The position numbers were made by a program, and so were the translations under genes. DNA of 41,729 bases from an uncultured Eubacteriales bacterium (GTDB taxonomy: Bacteria > Bacillota > Clostridia > Christensenellales > Aristaeellaceae), in the NCBI GenBank assembly GCA_902790175.1, contig CADAQZ010000009.1, positions 1-41,729 on the forward strand, written 5' to 3'. A model generated the notes under the pieces. That model searched no databases. It saw nothing but the letters and a program-made list of their open reading frames with translations, and was not told where the DNA came from. Shown piece by piece: positions 34,769 to 41,729 of this stretch; the stretch's first letter is position 1, and every line of letters starts with the position of its first letter.

Positions 34769-36163
34769 TCAGCGCTTCGTGTCGCCGTGACGTGCGATCT
34801 GTTCGTTCAGTAGGTCGATATCGCCGCAGCCGTGGCTGACCATGATGTCGCCGCTGTGCCAGTGCGCGCGCAGCCAGGCCTCGGTGTCGTCGAACGTGTG
34901 CGTCACGACGGCGTCCACGCCCCGCGCGTGCAGCGGCTCCAGCAGCATTTCGGACTTGATGTCGCCGGGGTCGGCCTCGCGCGCGCCCATGATGTCCGTG
35001 ATCAGCAGCTTGTCGGCCAGGTCGAACGTCTCGACAAACTGGTCGAACAGCGTCTTGGTGCGGGAGTAGGTGTGTGGCTGCCACACGCTCCACAGAGTTT
35101 TGTGCGGCTGCATCGAGGCGATCTTCAGCGCGTTCTTGATCTCGGCAGGGTTGTGGCCGTAGTCGGTGTAGCACTTCACGCCGTCGGTGACGCTGGTCAG
35201 TTCAAAGCGCCGGTGCGCGCCGGTGAAGCTGGCGAGCGCCTCGGAGACCTTTGCCATGTCCAGCCCGCGGATGTGGCACACGCCGATCACGGCCAGCGCG
35301 TCAAGCATGTTGGCCTCGCTGGGCACGCTCAGTCGGAAATCGCCCAGCGCAGCGCCCTCCATGACGGCGGTGAAGGACGCCCGGCCCAGCGCGTCGTAGG
35401 ACAGGTTCTCTGCCCGCAGCATGCAGTTTTCGCCCAGGCCGTAGGTCAAGTGGTTGCAGTCGGCGTTCAGGCACACGCGCCGCGCGCGCTCGTCGTCGCC
35501 CCAGGCCACGCACCAGCCGTCCTTTGGAAGCAGCGCCGCGTACTTGACAAAGGCCGATTCGATGTCGTCGATGTCCTTGTAAAAGTCGAGGTGGTCCTCG
35601 TCGATGTTGGTGATCACGGCGATCGTCGGCTTAAAGTGCAGGAAGCTGGCGTTGTACTCGCAGGCTTCGCAGATGAAGTCGTGGCCGCCGCCCACGCGCG
35701 TGGAGCCGCCGATGAAGTCCAGCTCGCCGCCGATGTGGATCGTCGGGTCCACGCCCGCCTGCATGAAGGCCTGCGCCAGCATCGATGTGGTGGTGGTCTT
35801 GCCGTGCGTGCCGCTGACGCCCACGGCGAAGGGATGCCCCGCCATCAGCTGGCCGATCAGGTCGCAGCGCTCGATCTGGGGAATGCCCAGGCGCTCGGCC
35901 TCGGCGCGCTCCGGGTTTTCCCGGGAAATGGCGGCGGAGTAGACGATCACGTCCGCGCCGTGGACGTGCTCCCGGGCGTGGCCGATGAACACGCAGATGC
36001 CGCGCTCGACGAGATGGTCCGTCTTGTGGGAGGCCGTGCGGTCAGAGCCGGTGACGGTATAGCCCAGCTCCTGCAGATACCCCGCCAGGCCGGACATCGA
36101 GCTTCCGCCGATGCCGATGAAGTGGGCCCGCTTGCCCTTGAAATCGAATATGTTGGCAGCCAT
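34769..36163 (-). CDS. murC: UDP-N-acetylmuramate-L-alanine ligase
   Basis: MurC adds L-Ala to UDP-MurNAc, the first amino acid of the peptidoglycan stem, using ATP in the cytoplasm. The 464-residue protein shows the N-terminal Rossmann motif HFIGIGGSSMSGLA (14-27), ATP loop GTHGKTTTT (118-126), NIDEDHLDFY and the C-terminal domain with YTDYGHNPAEI. The last differs slightly from the usual DDYxHHPxE. ATG at 36163 has GGAGG 7 bases upstream. The longer frame to 36310 crosses the promoter and is rejected. Confidence 0.95.
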   Translation of the reverse strand: MAANIFDFKGKRAHFIGIGGSSMSGLAGYLQELGYTVTGSDRTASHKTDHLVERGICVFIGHAREHVHGADVIVYSAAISRENPERAEAERLGIPQIERCDLIGQLMAGHPFAVGVSGTHGKTTTTSMLAQAFMQAGVDPTIHIGGELDFIGGSTRVGGGHDFICEACEYNASFLHFKPTIAVITNIDEDHLDFYKDIDDIESAFVKYAALLPKDGWCVAWGDDERARRVCLNADCNHLTYGLGENCMLRAENLSYDALGRASFTAVMEGAALGDFRLSVPSEANMLDALAVIGVCHIRGLDMAKVSEALASFTGAHRRFELTSVTDGVKCYTDYGHNPAEIKNALKIASMQPHKTLWSVWQPHTYSRTKTLFDQFVETFDLADKLLITDIMGAREADPGDIKSEMLLEPLHARGVDAVVTHTFDDTEAWLRAHWHSGDIMVSHGCGDIDLLNEQIARHGDTKR

Positions 36164-36215
36164 GCTGTTTCCTCCGTATCGCGTAAGAGCGCTCGTGCGC
36201 GCCCGTCCACCCTCC

Positions 36216-36244
36216 ATTATAGAACAAAACGGGCGATCCTGCAA
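36216..36244 (-). promoter_or_regulatory. Promoter of murC
   Basis: Minus-strand TTGCAG (36239-36244), 17-base spacer, TATAAT (36216-36221), 52 bases before the ATG. Confidence 0.7.
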
Positions 36245-36328
36245 GCGCAACCGCCGCCGCACGGGGAAATGAAGGTTAAATGTTGGCGCGCTCGATTCGA
36301 TTTTATACAAATCAGGCGAAAAGCTAAC

Positions 36329-36372
36329 ATTTCCGAATTATAATAAGATAAATGGAAAAATAATTCGGAAAT
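36329..36372 (+). promoter_or_regulatory. Paired PurBox-like operator over the purR promoter
   Basis: ATTTCCGAATTAT (36329-36341) and its exact inverted copy (36360-36372) are separated by 18 bases. Each matches the Bacillus PurBox AWWWCCGAACWWT at 12 of 13 positions, and paired inverted boxes at about 16-17 bases are the known PurR site. The -10 TATAAT (36339-36344) overlaps the first box and the second lies in the leader, which points to autorepression. Confidence 0.8.
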
Positions 36373-36384
36373 GAGGTGCCCCGC

Positions 36385-37206
36385 ATGGACAAGATCAAGC
36401 GTAACGAGCGCCTGGGCGCGTTGACGAAGATACTGACGGACACCCCCAACCGCATCCACACGCTCAGCGAGTTCTGCGAGCTGTTCGGGTCGGCCAAGTC
36501 CACCATCAGCGAGGACATCGACCTGATCAGCGCGTCCTTCGAGCGCTTCGACCTGGGCCGGGTGGAGACCGTGGCCGGGGCCGCCGGCGGCGTGCGCTAT
36601 CGCGCGATCCCGAGTCCTGAGAAGGTGAAGTGCGTGCTGGGCGACGTGGCTTCCCGCCTGTCCGAGCCCGGGCGGATGCTGCCCGGCGGGTTCCTTTACA
36701 CCTCAGACATCACCGCCGAGAGCGACATCGCGCAGCAGATGGGGCAGATCCTGGCCGCGCAGTACTACGACCGCCAGCCGCACTTCGTCCTCACGATGGA
36801 GACCAAGGGCATCCCCATCGCGCTGATGACGGCGCGGATGCTGGACGTGCCGCTGGTGATCGCGCGACGCGACAGCCGCGCCTACGAGGGCAGTGCCGTG
36901 AAGATCAACTACATCGCGGGCCTGGGCAGCGAGCGCATCGAGACGATGGCGCTCACGCGCCGCGCCGTGCAGCCGGGGCAGAGGGCGCTGATCATCGACG
37001 ACTTCATGAAGGGCGGCGGCACGCTGCAGGGCATGGTCGACTTGATGAAGGAGTTTTTGGCGGAGGTCGTGGGCGTGGGCGTGATGATCGCCACCGCGAA
37101 GCCCGAGGCCAAGCGCGTAGTTGGCGCGCAATCGCTCCTGATCCTGGAGGGCTTTGACAGCGATACGGGCCGCGCCATCGTGCATCCCGCGCCGCAGTAC
37201 CTGTGA
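36385..37206 (+). CDS. purR: Pur operon repressor PurR
   Basis: A PRPP-responsive purine repressor of the Bacillus type, 273 residues. The N-terminal winged helix (about 1-75) includes RIHTLSEFCELFGSAKSTISEDI, and the phosphoribosyltransferase-like effector domain carries the PRPP loop ALIIDDFMKGGGT (201-213). PRPP lowers DNA binding. I chose ATG at 36385, spaced 6 bases from GAGGTG; a GTG three codons upstream lies in that site. The gene carries its own paired operator. upp follows with its own promoter. Confidence 0.94.
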   Translation: MDKIKRNERLGALTKILTDTPNRIHTLSEFCELFGSAKSTISEDIDLISASFERFDLGRVETVAGAAGGVRYRAIPSPEKVKCVLGDVASRLSEPGRMLPGGFLYTSDITAESDIAQQMGQILAAQYYDRQPHFVLTMETKGIPIALMTARMLDVPLVIARRDSRAYEGSAVKINYIAGLGSERIETMALTRRAVQPGQRALIIDDFMKGGGTLQGMVDLMKEFLAEVVGVGVMIATAKPEAKRVVGAQSLLILEGFDSDTGRAIVHPAPQYL

Positions 37207-37243
37207 TGGGCGGCCTCTACATAGAATTGTGACAAAAATGTTA

Positions 37244-37272
37244 TTGATTTCGCGGCCCAAATCAGATATAAT
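37244..37272 (+). promoter_or_regulatory. Promoter of upp
   Basis: TTGATT (37244-37249), 17-base spacer, TATAAT (37267-37272), 44 bases before the ATG. No PurBox is seen here. Confidence 0.75.
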
Positions 37273-37316
37273 GTCTTGGGATTGAAATACGCAACGAATC
37301 GTGGGAGGGACGTTAC

Positions 37317-37946
37317 ATGAGCAAAGTCGTCGTCGTCGATCATCCGCTGGTCCAGCACAAGCTCACGCTGATGCGCGACAAGGATTGCGGCAACAAGGAT
37401 TTCCGGCAGCTGCTGGAGGAGATATCGATGCTGATGGCCTACGAGGTCACGCGCAAGCTGCCCCTGGAGGAAATCGAGATCGAGACCCCCATGGCCAAGT
37501 GCCGCTCCAAGATCATCGCCGGCAAGAAGCTGGGCATCGTGCCGATTTTGCGCGCGGGCCTGGGCATGGTGGACGGCGTGATGAACCTGGTGCCCACGGC
37601 GAAGGTGGGCCACATCGGCCTCTATCGTGACCCCGAGACCCACATGCCTGTGGAATACTACTGCAAGCTGCCCTATGACGTGGCCGAGCGCGACCTGATC
37701 GTCGTGGACCCGATGCTGGCCACCGGCGGCTCCTCCGTGGCCGCCATCGACTTCATCAAGAAGCGCGGCTGCAAGTCGATCACGCTGATGTGCCTGGTGG
37801 GCTGCCCCGAGGGCGTGGCCGCCGTGCAGGAGGCGCACCCGGATGTGGACATCTACATCGCCGCCATCGATGAGCGCCTGAACGAGAACAAGTACATCCT
37901 GCCCGGCCTCGGCGACGCCGGCGACAGGCTGTTCGGGACGAAGTAA
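37317..37946 (+). CDS. upp: Uracil phosphoribosyltransferase
   Basis: A salvage enzyme joining uracil and PRPP to UMP in the cytoplasm; 209 residues, the normal size. Signatures are [14 protein letters not shown] (8-21), [11 protein letters not shown] near 77-87, the PRPP site [12 protein letters not shown] near 129-140 and the C-terminal [23 protein letters not shown] precedes the ATG. It ends before a palindromic repeat that may terminate it. Confidence 0.97.
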   Translation: MSKVVVVDHPLVQHKLTLMRDKDCGNKDFRQLLEEISMLMAYEVTRKLPLEEIEIETPMAKCRSKIIAGKKLGIVPILRAGLGMVDGVMNLVPTAKVGHIGLYRDPETHMPVEYYCKLPYDVAERDLIVVDPMLATGGSSVAAIDFIKKRGCKSITLMCLVGCPEGVAAVQEAHPDVDIYIAAIDERLNENKYILPGLGDAGDRLFGTK

Positions 37947-38032
37947 AGGAACGGACGGCAGTCGTTTACGACAGGCGGGAGCGGCGATATAACACTCGCC
38001 CGTGAACGACATGTCGCACATGCCCGGTTCGT

Positions 38033-38103
38033 ACAGATCCTTCGCTGCGCTCAGGATGACAACAACGCGATGCATGTCATCCTGAACGAAGTGAAGGATC
38101 TGT
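38033..38103. repeat. ACAGATCCTTCG/CGAAGTGAAGGATCTGT palindrome
   Basis: ACAGATCCTTCG...CTCAGGATGACA (38033-38062) is mirrored by TGTCATCCTG...GGATCTGT (ending 38103) between upp and ksgA. It is the third member of the GATCCTTCG family. Confidence 0.78.
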
Positions 38104-38140
38104 TCGTTTTGATAAGCAATACGATAAAAAGAGGTTTCCA

Positions 38141-39010
38141 ATGACTGACTACGCCAATCCCTCCGCCGAGCTTCGCGCGCGCGTGGCGCTGGAGAAGTAC
38201 CGCTTCAAGAATACCCACAGCCTGGGCCAGAACTTCCTGCTGTCGGAAAGCCTGATCGGCCTGCTGCTGGACGACGCAAATATCCTGCCGGGCGACAACG
38301 TGCTGGAGATCGGCCCCGGCGCGGGCGTGATGACGCGCCTGCTGTCCCGGCGGGCCAAGCGCGTACTGGCCGTGGAGCTCGACCGGGGGTTGGAGCCGGT
38401 GCTTACAGACGTGCTTGAGGGCTGCGATAACGCGCGCGTGGTGTTCGAGGACGCGATGAAGGCCGACCTCAATGCGCTGACCCGCGAGACGTTTGGCGGC
38501 GAGCCCTGGCGCGTCGTGGCGAACCTGCCGTACTACATCACGGCGGACATGCTGCTTCGGCTGACCTCGCTGGAATGTCCGCCGGAGAGCGTCTGTATCA
38601 TGGTGCAGAGGGAGGCCGCCGAGCGCGTGATGTCCCGCCCCGGCACCAAGCAGTGGTGCGCGCTGGCGGCGGAGCTGCAATACTACGGCGAGGCGCGCGC
38701 GCTGACGGACGTGCCGCCGGAGGCGTTCGATCCGCCGCCGCACGTCACGAGCCGCTTCATCCGCATCGACTGCTGGGCCGATCCGCCCGTGAAGCCGAGG
38801 GATGACAAGCTGTTCAGGCGGCTCATCCACGCCGCGTTCGCGATGCGCCGCAAGACGCTCGCAAACAACCTGAAGGCGTCGTTCGGCCTGTCGCAGGATG
38901 AGGCGCGGGCGGTGCTTATCGCCGCGGGCGTCGACGAGCGCGTGCGCGGCGAGGCGCTGACGCTGGAAGAGCTTTGTGGTGTGGCGGACGAGATCAGTAA
39001 GAGAGGTTAG
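38141..39010 (+). CDS. ksgA: 16S rRNA (adenine1518/1519-N6,N6)-dimethyltransferase
   Basis: Methylates the two adjacent adenines in the 3' hairpin of 16S rRNA during 30S maturation, using S-adenosylmethionine. The 289-residue protein has HSLGQNFLLSE (26-36), SAM motif LEIGPGAGVMT (55-65), the acidic VELDRGL (78-84) and the catalytic NLPYYIT (128-134). The C-terminal RNA-binding helices include HAAFAMRRKTLANNL. AGAGG precedes the ATG with fair spacing. Its neighbours are not the usual rnmV partner. Confidence 0.95.
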   Translation: MTDYANPSAELRARVALEKYRFKNTHSLGQNFLLSESLIGLLLDDANILPGDNVLEIGPGAGVMTRLLSRRAKRVLAVELDRGLEPVLTDVLEGCDNARVVFEDAMKADLNALTRETFGGEPWRVVANLPYYITADMLLRLTSLECPPESVCIMVQREAAERVMSRPGTKQWCALAAELQYYGEARALTDVPPEAFDPPPHVTSRFIRIDCWADPPVKPRDDKLFRRLIHAAFAMRRKTLANNLKASFGLSQDEARAVLIAAGVDERVRGEALTLEELCGVADEISKRG

Positions 39011-39026
39011 ATAATGCCATAATAAG

Positions 39027-39123
39027 AAGATTCTTCGACTTCGGCTGCGCCTTCGCTCAGAATGACAAGAGACCGATTCGCCTGTCATCCTGAGCGGAGC
39101 GAAAGCGGAGTCGAAGGATCTTT
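39027..39123. repeat. GATTCTTCG/CGAAGGATC palindrome after ksgA
   Basis: AAGATTCTTCGACTTCGG...TCAGAATGACA is mirrored by TGTCATCCTGAGCG...GTCGAAGGATCTTT. It is the fourth copy of the family, 17 bases after the ksgA stop, ending in TTTA. Confidence 0.78.
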
Positions 39124-39173
39124 ATAAGCCTGCATAACTCAAGTGGAATGCTTCAAGAATATTTTGTTTGCCG

Positions 39174-39202
39174 TTGCAAAACGTTGCGTTCTGTGTTATG
39201 AT
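39174..39202 (+). promoter_or_regulatory. Promoter of the CBS/alarmone synthetase unit
   Basis: TTGCAA (39174-39179), 17-base spacer, TATGAT (39197-39202), 26 bases before the GTG start. Confidence 0.65.
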
Positions 39203-39227
39203 ATAGTTAAAGAGGGGAGGGATGCGC

Positions 39228-39950
39228 GTGGAACGGGGCGAGGCTTCGCGCTCGGAGCGCTTCCTGACGCTCTATAGAAAGCTGGAAGGGCTGCTGGAGA
39301 AGCGATACAGCGGCAAGAAGATGGCCTCCGGCAGCGTGGTGATGGAATACCTGCACGACGCAGACAGCGCGCCCTGGCGCACGGAGCTGGACATGTGCCG
39401 CGAGATCCGCAACCTGCTCTCCCACAACACCGACGGGGCGGGGGAACCCGTGGTGGAGCCCTCCGAGGCCGTGATGGAGACGCTTGCGCAGATCGTGGAG
39501 TACGTGCAGCGCCCGCGCCTGGCCAAGGACTACGGCACGCCCGGGGACCAGATCCTGTTCGCCCATCCCAACGACGACGCGCTGGGCGTGATGCGCCACA
39601 TGATGCGCATGGGCTATTCCCACGTGCCCGTGCGCGACCGCACCGGCCTGGTGGGCGTGTTCAGCGCCGCGAGCCTGATGCGCTACGTGGGCGACGCGGG
39701 CTTTGAGAACCTGCACGATTCGCTGCGCATCGGCGAGCTCAAGAACGCGCTGGATTTCGATGACGCGCGCAGCGAGAAGTACGCCTTTTTTGACCGGGAG
39801 GCCACGCTGACGGAGGTGCGCGAGGCGTTCGAGCGCAAGCGCGAGCGCAACAGCCGCCTGGCGGTGGCGTTCATTACCGAAGATGGAACGCAGCACAGCG
39901 ACGTGCTGGCGATGCTGACGAGCTGGGACGTGCTGAAAGACGTCCAATAA
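39228..39950 (+). CDS. CBS-domain protein with N-terminal helical domain
   Basis: A 240-residue cytoplasmic protein. The first 90 residues are helical and charged (SERFLTLYRKLEGLLEKRY, then MCREIRNLLSHN, resembling HEPN-type REIRN...H segments, which is only a resemblance). Two CBS motifs follow: QILFAHPNDDALGVMRHMMRMGYSHVPVRDRTGLVGVFSAASLMRYV and a second around EKYAFFDREATLTEVREAF...LAVAFITEDGT. CBS pairs usually bind adenine nucleotides. I chose GTG at 39228, seven bases after GGAGG, over the ATG at 39222, which sits too close. It precedes the alarmone synthetase by 25 bases, so a common unit is likely. Confidence 0.8.
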   Translation: MERGEASRSERFLTLYRKLEGLLEKRYSGKKMASGSVVMEYLHDADSAPWRTELDMCREIRNLLSHNTDGAGEPVVEPSEAVMETLAQIVEYVQRPRLAKDYGTPGDQILFAHPNDDALGVMRHMMRMGYSHVPVRDRTGLVGVFSAASLMRYVGDAGFENLHDSLRIGELKNALDFDDARSEKYAFFDREATLTEVREAFERKRERNSRLAVAFITEDGTQHSDVLAMLTSWDVLKDVQ

Positions 39951-39975
39951 AACGATCATTCGGAGGCTGCTCAAA

Positions 39976-40716
39976 ATGGAGCGAAAAATGCCGGATACCG
40001 GCACGGAGCGCATGGAAGTGCACCCCGCGAGCATGAACATCAAGGCCAACGACGCCATGGAGGAGCTCAGGCGGGAGTATGCACAGATACAGGGCGTCTA
40101 TGAGGCGGCGATCCGCGAGATCGACGCGCGGCTGGAGACGCTGGACAGCGAGTTTTCCTTCACGCACATGCACAACCCGATCCACCACATCGAGAGCCGC
40201 GTGAAGTCCTTAAGCAGCATCGTGATGAAGCTGCACAGCATGGGCTATCCCATCTCCATCTCCTGTGCGAAGAAGACGCTGCACGACATCGCGGGCGTGC
40301 GCGTGGTGTGCCGCTACGTGGACGACATCTACAAGATCGCCGACCTGCTGCTGGCGCAGGACGACATTTCGCTGATCTTCAAGAAGGACTACATCGAAAA
40401 CCCGAAGCCCAACGGCTATCGCAGCCTGCACATCGTGGTGGACGTGCCGGTGTACATCTCGCGCGGCAAGCTGTTCATCCCGGTGGAGATCCAGATCCGC
40501 ACCGTCGCGATGGACTTCTGGGCCACGCTGGAGCACGGCATCCGCTACAAGTCCTCCGACGCGGTGCCCCCGAAGATCGTGAAGGAGCTGCGCGCCTGCG
40601 CCGACGTGATCACCGAGACAGACTACAAGATGCAGGAGATATTCAAGGCTCTGCAGACGGTGAGCGACAAGGCCGAAGAGACGCCCGAGAGCATCGTGTG
40701 CGGCAAAGGGGAATAA
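39976..40716 (+). CDS. Small alarmone synthetase (RelA/SpoT domain, RelQ/YjbM-like)
   Basis: A 246-residue single-domain (p)ppGpp synthetase: transfers pyrophosphate from ATP to GTP or GDP. It has no HD hydrolase or regulatory ACT/TGS domains. Core motifs are SRVKSLSSIVMKL (about 73-85), DIAGVRVVCRYVDDIYKIADLLL (about 103-125), KDYIENPKPNGYRSLHIVV (about 136-154) and VEIQIRTVAMDFWATLEHGIRYK (about 170-192). GGAGG lies 10 bases before the ATG. A terminator hairpin follows at 40747-40778. Confidence 0.92.
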   Translation: MERKMPDTGTERMEVHPASMNIKANDAMEELRREYAQIQGVYEAAIREIDARLETLDSEFSFTHMHNPIHHIESRVKSLSSIVMKLHSMGYPISISCAKKTLHDIAGVRVVCRYVDDIYKIADLLLAQDDISLIFKKDYIENPKPNGYRSLHIVVDVPVYISRGKLFIPVEIQIRTVAMDFWATLEHGIRYKSSDAVPPKIVKELRACADVITETDYKMQEIFKALQTVSDKAEETPESIVCGKGE

Positions 40717-40746
40717 CTGTAACAGCAGCCCAGGGAGAATTGGTAC

Positions 40747-40778
40747 AAAAAAACGGGTGCGAGCATTGCTCGCACCCG
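40747..40778 (-). terminator. Intrinsic terminator of pckA, also facing the alarmone synthetase
   Basis: CGGGTGCGAGC and GCTCGCACCCG form a strong stem (40754-40778). On the minus strand it is followed by seven T (40747-40753), an ideal pckA terminator 100 bases after its stop. On the plus strand the T-run is weaker and lies several bases later. Confidence 0.85.
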
Positions 40779-40784
40779 GTGTGC

Positions 40785-40870
40785 TTTTGGCTTGTGCATG
40801 ATTAGGAAAACGGAACGTTTTCCGGGTCGGCGGGTTCCGCAGGAACACGTCGACAATCATTTTGGCTTGT
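40785..40870. repeat. 11-bp direct repeats flanking element copy B
   Basis: TTTTGGCTTGT occurs at 40785-40795 and again at 40860-40870, immediately on each side of the 63-bp element, as a target-site duplication would. Copy A has no comparable perfect flanking repeat. Confidence 0.7.
40798..40860 (+). repeat. 63-bp three-way-junction element, copy B
   Basis: ATGATT (40798-40803) and AATCAT (40855-40860) close a structure holding GGAAAACG/CGTTTTCC (loop GAA), and GTCGGCG-GTTCC, loop GCA, GGAAC-CGTCGAC with one internal mismatch. It is the same length and layout as copy A (3136-3198); the seven differences fall mostly in loops, junctions or wobble-tolerant positions. It lies between the alarmone synthetase terminator and the pckA stop, so on the minus strand it would be in the pckA 3' untranslated region. 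The plus strand has the G-U-compatible orientation. Confidence 0.75.
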
Positions 40871-40877
40871 CCGCGCC

Positions 40878-41729
40878 TTACAGCTGCGGGCCGGCGGCGA
40901 CCAGCGCCTTGCCGGCTTCGTTGGACTCGTACTTGACGAAGTTCTTGATAAAGCGGCCGGCCAGGTCCTTGGCCTTCTCGTCCCACTCGGCGGGATTGGC
41001 GTAGGTGTCGCGGGGATCCAGGATGCCGGTGTCCACGCCCTCGAGCTCGGTGGGAACCTCGAAGTTGAAGTACGGGATCTTCTTTGTGGGGGCCTTCAGG
41101 ATCGCGCCGCCCAGGATCGCGTCGATGATGCCGCGGGTATCCTTGATGGAGATGCGCTTGCCGGTGCCGTTCCAGCCGGTGTTCACCAGGTAGGCCTTCG
41201 CGCCGGACATCTCCATGCGCTTCACGAGCTCCTCGGCGTACTTGGTCGGATGCAGCTCCAGGAAGGCCTGGCCAAAGCAGGCGGAGAAGGTGGGGGTGGG
41301 CTCGGTGATGCCGCGCTCGGTGCCGGCCAGCTTGGCGGTGAAGCCGGAGAGGAAGTAGTACTTCGTCTGCTCGGGCGTCAGGATGGAGACCGGGGGCAGC
41401 ACGCCGAAGGCGTCCGCGGACAGGAAGATGACGTTCTTGGCGGCGGGGCCGGCGGAGATGGGCCGCACGTTCTTGACGATCTTGTCGATGAACTCGATCG
41501 GGTAGGAGACGCGGGTGTTCTCGGTGACGGACTTGTCGGCGAAGTCGATCTTGCCGTCCTTGTCCACGGTCACGTTCTCCAGCAGAGCGTCGCGCTTGAT
41601 GGCGTTGTAGATGTCGGGCTCGGACTCCTTGTCCAGGTTGATGACCTTCGCGTAGCAGCCGCCCTCGAAGTTGAACACGCCGTTGTCGTCCCAGCCGTGC
41701 TCGTCGTCGCCGATCAGCAGGCGCTTGGG
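40878..41729 (-). CDS. pckA: Phosphoenolpyruvate carboxykinase (ATP), C-terminal part
   Basis: Interconverts oxaloacetate and phosphoenolpyruvate with ATP/ADP. In anaerobes it often runs in the carboxylating, ATP-forming direction. The gene runs off the right edge; 283 C-terminal residues are visible. They begin at [24 protein letters not shown], which includes the metal- and phosphate-binding part of the active site, followed by [11 protein letters not shown] and [26 protein letters not shown]. The end (VAAGPQL) is normal for the family. The first in-frame start codon at 41678 is internal, as conserved sequence continues to the window edge. Confidence 0.96.
   Translation of the reverse strand, partial: PKRLLIGDDEHGWDDNGVFNFEGGCYAKVINLDKESEPDIYNAIKRDALLENVTVDKDGKIDFADKSVTENTRVSYPIEFIDKIVKNVRPISAGPAAKNVIFLSADAFGVLPPVSILTPEQTKYYFLSGFTAKLAGTERGITEPTPTFSACFGQAFLELHPTKYAEELVKRMEMSGAKAYLVNTGWNGTGKRISIKDTRGIIDAILGGAILKAPTKKIPYFNFEVPTELEGVDTGILDPRDTYANPAEWDEKAKDLAGRFIKNFVKYESNEAGKALVAAGPQL

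Noticed and set aside
36163-36310. N-terminal extension of MurC by 49 residues
   Set aside because: It would cross the murC promoter, lacks a ribosome site and is not part of the family. The ATG at 36163 has GGAGG.
40798-40860. Self-cleaving ribozyme (three-way junction like hammerhead)
   Set aside because: Neither strand contains the CUGANGA and GAAA core, and the twister and pistol conserved segments are also missing.

Overview
The window is a high-G+C chromosomal segment that reads as core genome of an anaerobic, monoderm member of the Clostridia (Bacillota), most likely a gut-type lineage. The pointers are a PurR of the Bacillus type, RqcH, DUF1836 and DUF1576 proteins, a GerM-Rph-RdgB-YsnB gene order matching Bacillus, ATP-type PEP carboxykinase, small alarmone synthetase, formate-tetrahydrofolate ligase with FchA and FolD, and a candidate raiA-type RNA. 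I see no phage, plasmid, IS transposase or CRISPR array. Assignment below class level is not supported by what can be read here.

Layout. 1-1000: end of birA and bioY (biotin ligase and uptake). 1170-2700: a hemolysin III-family membrane protein and a secreted protein of unknown function, both leftward. 2886-3445: a four-tRNA operon (Arg, His, Gln, Lys) with promoter and terminator. 3520-8336: secreted WG-repeat protein, D-Ala-D-Ala carboxypeptidase, DUF1836 protein and RqcH. 8329-11536: divergent promoter, GerMN protein, a fused RNase PH/RdgB protein and a YsnB-type phosphoesterase. 11545-11877: CsoR-type metal sensor. 12110-17464: one-carbon cluster fhs-fchA-folD-DUF1576 plus leftward 5-formyl-THF cyclo-ligase. 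17588-19134: metA and a GNAT acetyltransferase. 19131-19400: independently promoted structured RNA. 19578-24494: complete branched-chain-type amino-acid ABC transporter livKHMGF. 24745-31514: complete F-type ATP synthase operon atpIBEFHAGDC. 31668-33876: L,D-transpeptidase with four peptidoglycan-binding repeats. 33890-36163: lipoprotein and murC, leftward. 36329-37946: purR with its own operator, then upp. 38141-40716: ksgA, CBS-domain protein and small alarmone synthetase. 40878-41729: 3' part of pckA, leftward.

How it fits together. The one-carbon cluster interconverts formate, 10-formyl-, methenyl- and methylene-THF. Its FolD lacks two residues known to be needed for the cyclohydrolase step, which the FchA encoded just upstream could supply. 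The ATP synthase has a c subunit with the two-carboxylate pattern known from a Na+-driven rotor, and an epsilon subunit that lacks the usual C-terminal helices. Many intergenic regions hold imperfect palindromic repeats of a few recurring families, mostly at operon ends.

The least explained signal is a 63-bp element present twice, at 3136-3198 and 40798-40860. It is bounded by ATGATT/AATCAT, folds as a three-way junction with both hairpins preserved, and in one copy is flanked by an 11-bp direct repeat.
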